DNA of 64,000 bases from Pseudoscleropodium purum (Eukaryota; Streptophyta; Bryopsida; Hypnales; Brachytheciaceae): assembly GCA_963969395.1 (NCBI GenBank), contig OZ017796.1, positions 20,276,501-20,340,500 on the forward strand, written 5' to 3'. This document shows, in pieces, positions 10,347 through 22,004 of this stretch. The first letter of the stretch is position 1. The number at the start of each line of letters is the position of its first letter. Made by a program: the position numbers and the translations under genes. The notes beneath the pieces are model-generated. The model was given only the letters and a program-made list of their open reading frames with translations. It was not told the origin of the DNA and did no database searches.

Positions 10347-13300
10347 ATGATGGCGAGCTCTTGCAAGACGATGCGGACCCTGGTGGCGATCGTGGCGACG
10401 TTTGCTGTAGCGCTTTGGGCTTGTGTGGGGCCAGTTGCAGCAGGGGCGTTTTCCAAGGCCGCCTATGCAGATGCGTTGGACAAGTCCATCCTCTATTTTG
10501 ACCTCCAGCGGTCAGGACCGCTTCCTAATTGGCAACGACTGATATGGAGAGCCAGTTCGGGATTGAACGATGGGCTCCAAGAAAATGCAAGAGCCGCAAT
10601 GCTTTAAGTTCACCCTGATGCATGTTGTATATATTTGGTGCTTTGATTTATTTATTGGGGATACGATAGTCTTCGTTGTCAATGCCTGTGATTAGAAACT
10701 CTACGTCCTCCTGTGCAGATGAAAGTAGTCTCTGTGCTGCAAATCAATTGTTGAACGTTGAAAAGCCCGACCAGAGTTAGGTTTTTCAACTTGGTGTGAA
10801 GAACTTAATTAATTGATGTTTTTTTCTTCTATTTGGTCCTGTGTATGTTACGTTGATGATCGGTTTTAAGGGATTGGCTAGAATTATCAGCCCTAGCTTA
10901 TGTTTACAGAGTAGAAATCGATGTTCTCATATTACTTTGGCTGTGTACAGAAAGTTTATGAGTTGTTAGTAGTCGGAGGTAATGCTGCATGTCAAAGTAG
11001 CTGGAAATCTAAATGCTTTTAAATTGTTAAATCTAAAAGAATTACTTTTTTTTCTTCATTTTTTCGGTCCTGTGGTTGCAGCTAGTGGTGGACTGTTGAT
11101 CGAATTGTTCGGCTGTGCAGGTGGATCTCACCGGGGGCTACTACGATGCGGGCGACAATGTGAAATTCGGCTTGCCGTTGGCATTCACCTTGACTGTTCT
11201 CTCTTGGGGCGTGGTTGAATACGGAGAGCAATTGCGCACAGCCGGGCAGCTTGGAAACTCGCTGAATGCTATCCGATGGGGCACCGATTACCTTCTGAAA
11301 GCAAGCAAAGACCCAAATCAGTTATGGGTGCAGGTAAGAACGGGCAACTTAAGAATGCTTGCCATCCAAATTCTCAGTGTAGTTAATGCATGTGAAGGGG
11401 TTTCTTTTCTCTGATTCGTGTCGAAAAGTTTACGATCCATCTAAAATTAAAGTGAACTAAGTGCTTGGCATGGTTCAGTGCTCAGGATCGGATGCATGCC
11501 ATCCAAGTTCTCCGTCTAATGCATGTGAAGGAGTTACTTTTTCTCCGAATTGTGTGCTAAACTTGATGATCCATTGAAAAGCGAACTAACTGCTTGGGCC
11601 CGCACTAACTGATTGCGTTTGTGGAATTGGCGACTGCAGGTGGGAAATCCATACAGTGATCATACATGCTGGCAACGACCTGAAGACATGGATACGCCGC
11701 GAAACGCCTACAAGGTGGACGTCAATAGACCCGGCTCCGACGTCGCGGGCGAGACGGCCGCTGCGCTTGCTGCCGCCGCTGTCGCTTTTGCCATCGTCGA
11801 CCCTTCTTACTCGCGTACTCTGATCACCAAGGCTCGAAGGGTATGTACAGCTAGTCCTGTGCATCTCTCAATTTCCCCCAATTCCGTTCCTACTCTCATC
11901 ATTAGAGAGATCCCTCCGAGTAAACCTTCTTTTAATTTGTGAATACAGACTGTGTTCGATTATTATGTGATTCAAGCATACATTTGTAGGATCATCAATT
12001 CGGGTTGTTGTGCTGACTGACTTTGAAATTCTCGAGTTTCTTCTTCACACTGTCTGCTTTAGTGACAATGAAATGTTGTTGACTTTTAATTTGCCATACT
12101 TCTTTTTAAGTAATTTTTCATGAAATTTTAAACTTTTGAAAAGTATTTAGCCATTTGGTTCTAAGATTGCTCCCTAGTATTGAATTTATAATTGTTAAAA
12201 TATGAAAGCGTCGTGATTTAGCTTCTTTTGGGGTTGGAATGCTTTGCAATTGGAATCAATGTGAAGTTCTTGCATCAAGTGAGATCACTCACCTGAGCTC
12301 ATTTGGAATTGTAGTTGCTAAGGTGAGAATACTGGTCCATTTATCTCACAAATTTCTGCCATTAATAGTTTACTTGATGTTTCACTGCAGCATTATTCAC
12401 TAGGTACAAACAAATTATACATTTATTTGATGCAAGAAGCTTCAATTCATAATGATATTTTTAGTTAGGTGTCCAAGATGACCTCATCTCTGAAATTTTT
12501 TTCTTCGACACATTCAGCGCATTTACAAGAATAATATAGAAAAACAAACAACCATTCAAGTGAATTGGGTAGCTATTAATTAAATTCAAGTCAGGCCTCC
12601 TTAGGTACTCTAGGTAGGAAAGCTATTTCTACATATTTTTGTACTACGTAATTATATCTAGCTAGGACAAATTGACCTCTTATATTCTACAGAATATATT
12701 ATATTATATGTTAGTTCAAGAAATTTAGACAAGGTAAGGAAGCCTCACTTCAATAGCTCCTTAATAACTTCCAGGATTCATTTGACACTTGTAAGAATTA
12801 GCTTGTTGTTTATACCATCAAGCCTCAGCCGTATTGATTGAACTACAGGGTTGCTGAAAATTGCGAGAGGAAGTTCACTTTCCATTTCTCTTTAATCGAT
12901 GTTGGTTGTCAACCATGCAGGTGTTTCAGTTTGCGGAACAGCATAGAGGCAATTACCGTGACGCAGTTGCATATGCAGCCTGTCCCTACTATTGCTCCGA
13001 AAACGGCTACAACGTAAGTTTTTAACAACAATGGCTCCTTGTGTCCATTTCGGTTGCAGAGCTTTAGATAGAGTTCGAAGATAACTTGTGCATACTGTCA
13101 CAGCTAGCTCGATCGAAGAAGTTGTGGACGTACGTGAGTTAGCGGAAGCGTGTGTTGTGGGACTGCAGGACGAGCTGTTGTGGGGAGCCGCATGGCTGTA
13201 CAAAGCAACTGGAGATAATAGGTACCTCAATTACCTCGTTGACAACGGTGTGAGCATGGGTGGAGCCATAGCAACCGTGCGTGATTTCAGCTGGGATAGT

Positions 13301-14966
13301 AAGTACGCAGGCTTTCAAGTGCTGCTTGCCAAGGTATGTAAGACAACCACAATAATTCTTAGGCTCTCTTGCATTTAACTTCATTTATCCAATTAAATCT
13401 AACTTCCTGTAAGTAACAATGTCCAGGCGCTAATTAATTACTAAGTGTATAATCAGATCATTCTTCATCGTGTGCAGTTTGCAATGAAGGGCACGCCGGG
13501 TCTTCAAGGTTACAAGGACCGTGCCGAAGACTTCATCTGTTCTGTATTGCCGAAGAGCATCAGTCCCATCTCGAAAGTTGATGTCACTCAAGGTACTGTA
13601 TAATTCAATAGTTGAAGAAACCACCAGTTCCAAGTTCGTACTAACTATTGTGAGGCAGTGGCCTCGTACTTTCATAGTTTTAGATATTCATAAGGCTAAT
13701 GGATATTAAACTCTGTGACTGTTTTGGATTTGCAGGAGGGTTGCTACTTTTCAGAAGTGGTGACCGATCCGATCTGCAATTAGTGACAGCAGTGACGCTG
13801 CTTCTCACGGTATACTCCAATTATGTAGCGGATGTGGGAGGGGTGGTGAATTGCGGGGGAACTCGTGTAGCCCCGGTACAACTCTTTGAGCAAGCACAAA
13901 GACAGGTACACAGTTCATGTCATTGCGTATCATTATACGCCAGACTTTCTACTTATGTTCATGAGATGTCCATAACGAGCTAGTCGAGCAATCCTGACAA
14001 CCAATTCCTTACTCACAACATTTGGTCTAACTAGGACTTAAAAACAACATTGCTCTAACTTCTTCTAAATGCTAGGCTCATTTCCTCCCGTTTGAAAACG
14101 TGGAGAAGACTAATACGTTTGCCCATATAAAATGACACCAATCTAGCTTTAGTAAAAGATCGAGAGCTAACTGCCTTAGCCTGTGAATGAACCAATCCTA
14201 AGGTCATCTTTGCCCAAAAGATTTACTGGTATATGACCCAAACCTTAAAAAGTCAGAACCAACACGTATCCAACATTGGTACAGAATGTAATGTGACTAC
14301 TGAAAAACGTCCAAGCTCCAACCGATACTTTCAATCATCCCGTGTACACTGAAAAGAGGATCAGTCCTGGATGAATTTGTTCACATATCTCCACATTGGA
14401 ACAATCAGGAACTGTCAATTTACTGGAATTGCCATTGATCAGATTTTGTGGAGTGAATCATTCAAAGGCTGGCTCTTGGTTAATGGATAGATTTGTGGAT
14501 ATATCTCAATATTGGTAAGATAAGAAAATTTCCCATTTAATCGCAAATTTTGTCATCGGATTTTGTGGAGTGAGACATTCGATCGATGGTCGACTCTTGA
14601 TTAGTAGATGTTCCATTGTAGGAGTTGAACCGTTTTTGTTCCCTGCAGGTGGATTATATTCTGGGAGCCAACCCGCAAGGCATGTCATACCTAGTGGGCT
14701 TCGGAGCCAAGAGCCTTACGCAGGTGCACCACCGAGCAGCATCTATCCCAGCTGTGAGAGTGAAACCAGACAAGGTGACTTGCCAGCAGAGCTGGGCGTA
14801 CTTCAACAACGCAGGGCCCAACCCCAACCAAGCCACGGGAGCCATCGTGGCTGGGCCAGACCAGTACGACAACATCGTGGACCTGCGGTCCAACCATGAG
14901 CAAATGGAGCCGGCCACTTACACCACTGCTCCCATGGTGGGAGTGTTAGCTGTGCTTGCCACTTAA
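10347..14966 (+). CDS. Endo-beta-1,4-glucanase, GH9 class B (copy A)
   Basis: Secreted cellulase-type enzyme that cuts beta-1,4-glucans of the cell wall. Exons: 10347-10586, 11121-11333, 11640-11840, 12921-13013, 13169-13333, 13478-13592, 13736-13905 and 14649-14966, giving 504 residues. I took the first ATG downstream of the TATA box; a second ATG follows at 10350. Residues 1-33 form a signal peptide, and the mature start is near [13 protein letters not shown]9 motifs are intact: GGYYDAGDN with Asp89/Asp92, [15 protein letters not shown] at 426-428, and Asp477 plus the proton-donor Glu486 in [14 protein letters not shown]. His482 replaces the usual Tyr. There is no membrane anchor or carbohydrate-binding tail, hence class B. 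Intron 1 starts with GC rather than GT (AAT|GCAAGA); the position is fixed by gene B. Intron 3 is the longest (1,080 bp). A polyadenylation-type AATAAA lies at 15122. Confidence 0.9.
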
Positions 14967-15121
14967 AAGGCTTTTCGGTCACCTTGACGAGCTAGACTCC
15001 TCTCAGGGTTTTAGAAATAGTGACAGAAAGATTTTGCCACCCTTAGTCATGTCAAGGTTTGTATTAATTGTAAACACACAACTCGTGTGTCAGGCTGTGG
15101 ATTGAATGCAGTCTCACCCAT

Positions 15122-15127
15122 AATAAA
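15122..15127 (+). terminator. Candidate polyadenylation signal of GH9 gene A
   Basis: AATAAA about 155 bp after the stop codon, inside an A-rich stretch. Plant poly(A) signals are loose, so this is position-based inference. Confidence 0.35.
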
Positions 15128-15344
15128 AAAAAATGTTTGCATTGCCCAAGTCTTCTTCCTAAGGCCACAACGACTTTGAAGATGGACTGCCGGATAGTGC
15201 AAGGCAAGCTGACTTCTAATTTGGATCCTGCTGGACAAATAACCAAAACGGAGTCCTCTTCTCTGTAGCATGCTCCTGTTGCGATTGCCTGGAAGACTCA
15301 ACACAAACATACATCATCATCATGCCTCAATAAGTAAATGCCAT

Positions 15345-15403
15345 TCAAACCTAACTCTAACCCTAACCATTTAAATTCTAAAACCCTAAAACCTAACCCT
15401 ACA
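15345..15403. repeat. Cluster of telomere-like CCCTAA words
   Basis: Degenerate units CTAACTCTAACCCTAACC, AAACCCTAAAACC and TAACCCTA fall within 60 bp. They resemble the plant telomere repeat complement (CCCTAAA) or teloboxes. It may be an interstitial telomeric trace or a chance promoter-like cluster. Confidence 0.4.
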
Positions 15404-15439
15404 TCAAGGATTCATGAATTGAACACAACGAATTCAATC

Positions 15440-15620
15440 GATCATATTGTAAACACTATAAAATAGATGAGGCCAAGTTTTTGTTACCAGAATCAGTAAA
15501 AAACATCGCATGTGTTGGTTAAAAAAGAACTAAACCAAAAAAAAGTTCCCCGTAGGACCTCACAACTGCAGAGAAAAACAGGGGGGGGCCTATTTGAGCC
15601 TCAGTCTTATTCCTGGAAAA
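15440..15620. repeat. Dispersed repeat RD, copy 1 (3' of GH9 A)
   Basis: Matches 36800-36985 in direct orientation: ATCATA..GTAAA, GGCCAAGTTTTTGTTACCAGAATCAG against a similar TATTACCGAAATCAGTGAAG, then GTGTTGGT, CCCCGT..GACCT and AACTGC..AGAAAA. One copy follows gene A and the other precedes gene B. Confidence 0.5.
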
Positions 15621-15709
15621 TCTCTTGATCGAATTTGAACTAACCTGGATCGTCTTACCCATGGGCATTTCATCAGCAAAGGAGACGACGTCCACCTCGT
15701 CGCTAACCG

Positions 15710-15990
15710 TTCTTCACACCTTCCCTCTGGAAAGGAAGTAAGGTTTTTGCAAGGCTTCGCGGTATGTTGAGAAGCAACGGGTCTACCTCTTAGTGGTGTG
15801 ATTAGGGTCCATATGGAACACCACGCTCTGCTTGAGCCTGAAACTTCTCCAACACCATGCGCGTGGACCTTGGTATTTGTTCATAGTCCACACCGCCCTA
15901 CAAACCCTTCAGTAATTCTGTCACCTTGTCGTAGTCTTTCAGATTATAGACAGCCCTATGTGGTAAGGATTCAGGCCTATAATGTGCAGC
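15710..15990. repeat. Duplicated non-coding segment RE, copy 1
   Basis: Direct match to 17720-18010: TCCATATGGAA.ACCAC, GAAACTTCTCCAACACCA, GGTATTT, TCTGTCACCTTGTCG, GTAGTCTTTC and GATTATA. This copy is the more diverged. No open frame is conserved between the two, so I read it as duplicated promoter or spacer DNA. Confidence 0.55.
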
Positions 15991-17197
15991 AAGAACAAAA
16001 GAATAACACCAAACACACCATGCATACTATAGTGTTTAAGAAATAAACGTGGTCCACCAAAATTACTGTATGTTCGAGGTTGTAACCTCCATTGCAACCT
16101 CCAACAGTGCCCCACTAAATTTGAATTACTGTAGCATCTTTTCATCACCGAGGTCCACAGCATGTGGTCTATTTGGAGTATCACAGTCAGAATGTAGTTG
16201 TCCTCGTGGAACTTCTAATATGCTCTTGAATTTCAGAAGAAAGGCAACAATTATATATACTCTTCACCGGTGTCCATGTTCTAGAGCTAAATGAACGCAC
16301 AAAATCTACTTCAAAACATACTGACGGTGGAAAGTCAGTTCGCTATGGTCCGATGCATAGGAGACTGCTGGGATGATCGATTCTTGCACCAAGTCATCGT
16401 ACAAAATTCTCTCCAAGCAATAAAAAAAATACAAAATTGTAATTGCAACATATTTCACTGCAATTTGCTAATTTCACTGAACAAAGCTTTCATTGTGTGG
16501 TGATACAAAAGGCTTGCGAAGCAGATATGGACACAAATTTTAAGGTGCCACTAGCCGACCCACCTTTGAAAGTTTCATAAAATGGAATAAAGAAAAGAAG
16601 CGACAATAACTGTGACAATGAACACATTCAATTGATTGGACATCTGAGGATTGGACACCTTCCACAGTTCCACATGCATGTCAAGTGCTAAACATAAGTG
16701 GGAGGGCCCAATTGTACCCCGACACAATGCAATCAGAGAGGGTTTACTGAGACTTAAAAATCCAGAGTCATACAATTCAGATAACCTTTGCAAGTGTTAT
16801 GAACTGGGAAAGTAAGAAAAGATGGACACTTTTGTCACTTCAAAATTGAGCGGAAGAAATTCCAGGCTATTCCATGGAATCTGCACACCTTACATCTCCA
16901 GTCCAATTGCAGTTTGTACTAATGAGCAACTAAGGACAGTCTTCAGTCGACTTGAGATTCGAAGCCATGCAAGGGTAAGTGTTGACAACGTAACTACCTC
17001 TCTTCATATGCCGTTACAGTTAAGTTTCTATGTCTTAAAGTTCAGGGCCTCATGCCATCTGAAAGAGAGGCAACTGAACCCTTGAAATATATAGAAAAAA
17101 ATCAAAAGTAGCAACATTAGTCTCCCGAACAAGGGGCGGTGCCGAGTAGTTTCCGCATCGCCAATTCACCAAGATAAAATCAGAAGCAAAATTGATA
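15991..17197. other. Spacer without recognisable genes
   Basis: Balanced base composition with several short open frames, none with recognisable domains, conserved splice pattern or similarity to other parts of the window. Gene A's duplicated surroundings may continue here. Confidence 0.4.
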
Positions 17198-17845
17198 CAT
17201 CTTCCTCGGGAATTTTTCAAATTAGCTTGCATAAGAAATACCGCCCAAACATAGGGTTTCTAGAAACTAAGGCTAGAAGTGTTAACCAAGTGGACGGAAG
17301 AGACGAACCACCACAGTCAATCAGTGAGACGAGCTTACAACGACGGAGGCGTCATGACATTTGAAACGCGACAGCAGAAAATAATGAATGATACTTCAAT
17401 TAAACATCAAAACATGGGTTGAATACATGTAAGCTTTTAACATCATGGATGGAATATTCAGACTCAGAGCAATATGTATGCTCGACGGCGTTCTGGTCTC
17501 TAAGAGCCGAAATGATCAGACCTACATACAAATTTGAGAGCAACACATTAATCGAACCAGGCAGCTGCAGCATGTGCATTGCGTGCTGTCGATCGGCAAT
17601 CTACTTTTACAAGATTTCGCATCTGGGATCGAGGGATAATTGAGATTCTCGGGGTCTGAAGACACCCGGCCAATTCAACTGATCGGGCTAGAATCTCCCC
17701 ATGCCAGTGAAATATCAGACTTCGAGTTACGGAGCAAGGTTTCGCGTCCGTTGGAATCAAAGTAAGTGGTCCACCTCTGATTGAGTGGTCCAGGCCACCG
17801 CTAAGTAACTGAGTGAGTGATGTGATCGGTCCATATGGAATACCA
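17198..17845 (-). repeat. Recent inverted duplication RE, arm 1
   Basis: The reverse complement of this block matches 33735-34383 with very few differences: in a 200-base stretch I see two substitutions and one indel of a few bases. One end stops exactly at the CAT (17198-17200) that pairs with the ATG at 34381. The other end lies at the word TCCATATGGA. Open frames inside appear in both copies because the DNA is nearly identical, not because of visible coding constraint. It is best read as a copy of the upstream region of the frame at 34381. Confidence 0.8.
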
Positions 17846-18010
17846 CATTTTGCTGCTCTATGAAACTTCTCCAACACCACGCGCGCAGGTAGACCAGGGT
17901 ATTTATTTAATTTGCTCGTACTCCACACTTGGCGAATCCTTCGGAATCAATGCTTCTGTCACCTTGTCGCACGTAGTCTTTCTGATTATACGTACCGAGG
18001 CCACTGTGCG
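17720..18010. repeat. Duplicated non-coding segment RE, copy 2
   Basis: Direct, diverged match to 15710-15990. It overlaps the end of the inverted duplication arm and continues about 165 bp past it, so the family is older and larger than the recent inverted duplication. Confidence 0.5.
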
Positions 18011-18141
18011 GACGCATTGCATTCATTGCGTGCATGCATCGGAAGCCACGCCATTACTGGAAGAACATAACCCATCTGATTAAGTTACTGGATCATTCCT
18101 CACCTTCCACAACGCTCGCTCGATCTAGCTAGCTACACTAT

Positions 18142-18447
18142 TTAATACGTCCATTTCATGGACAAAAGTAGCAACCAATAAACAAATGTGCAGCCGGACA
18201 GCATCAGGAGGATTCCCGCATCTGTGATGGGAGCGGGGTGATTCAACACGGGCGTCAACCTCATCTCATCGCCCATGTGATAAAGTAGATCAATCAACCA
18301 AACCATCTCTACTGTAGCCGCAATTGCCAAAATCTGTGTCGGCAATTGTCGGCGGCGAATGACACCTGATTGCCGCAGAGCTTCGACAACTAAGGCACCA
18401 ACTATCGATAGTGCAATCGGCATGAGGTACAAGTCCAGAGGCTCCAT
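18142..18447 (-). CDS. Small three-helix membrane protein, unknown
   Basis: A 101-residue frame starts at the ATG at 18447 and ends with TAA at 18144-18142. Three hydrophobic segments are clear: about residues 5-23 (LYLMPIALSIVGALVVEAL), 36-60 and 73-97. A short basic loop (IRRRQLP) follows the first, suggesting orientation by the positive-inside rule. A TATAAAA box lies 113 bp upstream on the same strand, and a CT/GA-rich 5'UTR separates them. I do not recognise the family. The GC-rich repeat that starts just beyond the TATA box limits the promoter. The clean start, promoter spacing and membrane pattern support a real gene; there is no second copy in the window to test constraint. Confidence 0.5.
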   Translation of the reverse strand: MEPLDLYLMPIALSIVGALVVEALRQSGVIRRRQLPTQILAIAATVEMVWLIDLLYHMGDEMRLTPVLNHPAPITDAGILLMLSGCTFVYWLLLLSMKWTY

Positions 18448-18559
18448 TGCGCGCGAATTGGCAAGTAAGTACGCAAACACGAGATGAGGAATTACACTGA
18501 TCGTGCGAGAGAGTGTGAGTGAATTGAAGTGAAGGGGACGGGTTTGTCGTCAGTGAGGG

Positions 18560-18566
18560 TTTTATA
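18560..18566 (-). promoter_or_regulatory. TATA box of the small membrane-protein gene
   Basis: TATAAAA on the minus strand (TTTTATA on plus), 113 bp before the ATG at 18447, with a pyrimidine-rich leader between. This is a standard plant core-promoter arrangement. Confidence 0.5.
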
Positions 18567-18574
18567 CTCTACAG

Positions 18575-18830
18575 GACTGAAGGGCCAGGGACACCTGTAG
18601 CAACAGCAACCTCGGGTGCCACAGACTCTCTCGCCGAGGCTGCCACTGCCGGAGGAATGGCCGGGTCAGAGCCCGTTTCCATGAGCAGGCTGGACCTCCG
18701 GTTCTTGGAGGGGAACGGTAGAAGCGGCCGGAGGTCCAGCCGGGTCCAGGCCGTTTCCATGGCCAGCTCCGGACGGCGAAAGGGGACCCAGTTCTCGTAA
18801 TGCAGGGAGGGAAAGTAGGCTGGGGTAACT
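18575..18830. repeat. GC-rich repeat core, CTGGACCTCC type, copy 1
   Basis: GC-rich block with CTGGACCTCCGGTTCTTGG, GGAGGTCCAGCC and GGGTCCAGGCC, flanked by A/T-rich sequence. Words of the same kind (CTGGACCTCCAGTTCTGTCC, GGTCCAG) recur at 20215-20400. Open frames in it lack any recognised domain. Confidence 0.45.
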
Positions 18831-20214
18831 GAAGTTCAGAACCTTTAAAATCGAAAAGGAGTTGAAGGGGTAAGAAAATTCTTATTTGAATTTTCAATTG
18901 AAATGAACCTTTAACCTCGAAACATCTGGACTCTTCTCCAGAATTGGCAATTTGGAGAAAATCATTATAAAGTGCTATTTGGAAGAATATTTTAGAATTG
19001 ATACACAAAGGAAAGCTATTAGATTTTGAATTTAAAATTCCATCTATACGGTTAGATTCACCAATACTATCACCAATATTTTTCTATAAATTTGGAAAGG
19101 AAAATTTCAACATTCCTTCAAAATTTGATTACAAGCAAAATATTATCATTTTTTGAGCAAAACTTGTTGGAATGGATTCAAAATGAGGTTCTCTTGCCGT
19201 GGTGATTTTTTGAAATTTTTGTGTTCTTTACATCTAAGACCTCATTTTTGCTAATCTACTTTTGAACTAGAGTCAATGCAATTTGACCACTTGACATACT
19301 TCTGCATTTGTAATTTTAGAAAAATTTGTATTCTAGTAAGACCAAATCCAACCATCAAATAAGATGAGAACTTAATAAAGTATCACCAAAAATTAGGATG
19401 ACTTTCATCCAAATAGGAACAAGACAGAAAAAAAAACTTCAATCATCCAAAAAATGGACATCAGAGTGTTCTAAGGTTAATTGATTTTATAACTTAATTA
19501 AATCTCTAATTGCATTTAGTCTTAAGTTAAAATCCTTAATTGAATTTAGAAATAAATTAAAAAAATTATTTTATTTAGAAATAAAGAAAATATTTAATTT
19601 TATTTAGGATTAAATAAAATATGTAATTGAGTTTAGAACTTAATTAAATCTTGGATTGTAATTAATCTTAATTAAAAAAAAATTACACTACAACATTAAT
19701 ACATCATAGTATTTACATTATGTTGCTATAAAAGAATCAATCTTGCTAATTGATTTAGCCTAATTGAATATAAATAATCAATAAAAGTAATTGAAATTTT
19801 TTTTAAATTGTTTGTATCTAGCCATTGAATTACACATTAAAGTATTTTACATTAGCACATAATAACATTAATACATCATAAAATTACCTCAATATTATTT
19901 CAAGAGTATAAAATTATTAAAATTCAATACAATAATTGAAACACGTTAATAAATTTCATTTCATTAAATATGATAATGAATTAAACATGTTAAATTTAAT
20001 TAAATACGTTAATGAAATAAGCCTTTCATCGAATTTAACAGTTACTGGAACCCTTCATTGAAACAAAGGCTTAATTAGACGTTTAAACAGAGGCTTCATT
20101 CAGTTTAATTGAGAACTCAATTCTTAACCGTCCGGCATCAACTCATCACAAAAACTGTTTTACCTCAGTTTACGAAAAGGGAGCGTAAAAGATTGAAACG
20201 CTGGAGATTTGTTT
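18831..20214. other. AT-rich spacer without recognisable genes
   Basis: Strongly A/T-rich with repeated AATTAAAT, TTAATTGAATTTAG and ATTAAATA words at 19480-20100. No coding frame or RNA gene seen. Confidence 0.6.
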
Positions 20215-20400
20215 CGTCACTACGCTGTTTGGGGGGTCCAGGGCCGCCTCCAGAACCTCCAGCTCTGCATTTCTGGAGTGCAGGGGCTGGAGGCTGGACC
20301 CCTCCCTGGACGTCCAGGCCCGGACCGGCCCACCATGGCATGCGCCTGGACCTCCAGTTCTGTCCAGGTCGCCGTTAACATCCGTCTAGTCCAGTCCTGC
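20215..20400. repeat. GC-rich repeat core, CTGGACCTCC type, copy 2
   Basis: Second GC-rich block sharing CTGGACCTCC and GGTCCAG words with 18575-18830. It has several nested palindromic pairs (CCAGG/CCTGG, GGACC/GGTCC), which could fold strongly as RNA or single-stranded DNA. No coding evidence. Confidence 0.45.
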
Positions 20401-20749
20401 CCCAGTGATCAGAATTTTAAAAAATTCAAAATTCAAACCCCAAAACAAGAGTAATCAACTCCTAAATTGATTTGTGAACCCTATACGGTGCTCTGTGCCA
20501 AACTACTATAGCTACGCACTTAACGGTGCTGCTCTACAAGCCTAAACCCCTACTCGCTTCACTTCGTAGGGTTTAGGGACTTCATCCTCTTTGAATGAAT
20601 TTCATCTACCTTGTAGGGGTCACCCGAAGAATTTTCCGGCACTATGGGCAAGGTCGCCATTGCTACAGCTTACCCAAAGAATCATCTTGATTTGGCCACC
20701 ATGAATCAAATAGAAGGATCACAATGTCATTCTTTCCCATTCAGGATAA

Positions 20750-20985
20750 CAAGCCAATTGTTTCTTTAATATTGAGGTGATACTCATGTATTATCCATAT
20801 CAAACTTAGGTGATACCTAGGTAAAAATTGGCAATTACTTAGTCTTACAATACAACAGTAATTTGGCTATTTTGACCCCCAAAATGAAAATTTCCTTTAC
20901 CAAAAATACTCAACATCGTTTTGCTATAGCTAATTCATTAATGAAAATATTGATCCCAATTTGGCTAGGGTGAGTTGACCCCCTT
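20750..20985. repeat. Dispersed repeat RC, copy 2
   Basis: Direct match to 9040-9300 with the same order of landmark words, including CTATTTTGACCCCCAAAATG and AAAATTTCCTTTAC. Confidence 0.55.
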
Positions 20986-22004
20986 GTTACCTCATATTTT
21001 ATTCCTTGGAAAAACACAAAATTTTTTATTTGCACTTTTGATAATTTTGAAAATTTTGAATCCAAATTTGCAATGAAAGGCCCCAAATTAAGTAGGAGAG
21101 AGTGAAGAATTATTTAGAAAGTGGCACAAAATAGGGTGGGTGGGTGGGGTGGGGGGGACATTATTATATTCACATATGATTGGGGCAATGAGGGAGTCAA
21201 TCCAAACCTCTTTGGTTGTGAATTGACCCCCTCATCCTCAACGAAGGGTTGATATAAAAAATTGCCCCCTACTTCTTGGTTCACTTGGTTCATTTTGTAT
21301 TTCTCCACCTCTCCTAAACATTTTAGAGTCTATGAAATCTTTCAAATATGAATTTGAAACTTCCAAACTTTATCATGGGTCACAAATAGAAAGCATCATT
21401 GAATGCTTTCCCAAAGAGTGAAAAAAAGGCAACTAGAGGGGCAAATTTAGTGGTGACATGGTTTTTGGTTGAAAGAATAATTGGTGGTGTTTGTACATGA
21501 AGGCATGTCGTCTTGTAAATGAGGCATGATTATTGTAGACAAAAGCTCATAATCTTTAGTGCATCACTAAAAAGCTCAAAGGTGAGAAGTTCATAAGTCA
21601 TAACCAGTTTTTGACTTTTCAATGCTAATATGGCTTAGTCCCATTGGCAACTTGTCACCATTGCCATTACAAGTTGCAACTCATAACCTTCTTTCTTTGC
21701 AACTTGCTCCCTACCCCTTGGATCATGAAGATAAAAAGTTGTGATTGAAAAAGATACAACCGGTAATGTATGATAACCAATTCGCCGCTACTGTAGCGCG
21801 ACTCATCGGTTATCTAATACTTAAATATTTCCAATTCCTTTTGAAAGCACATTCACATAAACTGGAAAAATAATTGTCCAATTCACTGCAAATTTAACAG
21901 ATGTCCCAGACTATGGTTGCGCTTGAGCTGGTGAATACTGCGAACAATGTTGTGTTGCTTGCTAATGAGTGACATTTCCCAAAACAATTTGTTCCAATGA
22001 GGAG
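20986..22004. other. Spacer without recognisable genes
   Basis: Mixed A/T-rich text with a G-rich run (GGGTGGGTGGGGTGGGGGGG near 21140). That run could form a G-quadruplex-like structure but is too isolated to interpret. No gene seen. Confidence 0.5.

Noticed and set aside
16822..17085. An 87-codon plus-strand frame
   Set aside because: No recognised motif, no counterpart in the duplicated surroundings and no promoter pattern.
17548..17928. A 126-codon minus-strand frame in the duplicated segment
   Set aside because: It breaks in the second copy, has no family match and crosses the end of the duplication; best read as non-coding.
21133..21160. G-rich run as a G-quadruplex regulator
   Set aside because: Isolated, no nearby gene or promoter; composition alone is not evidence.
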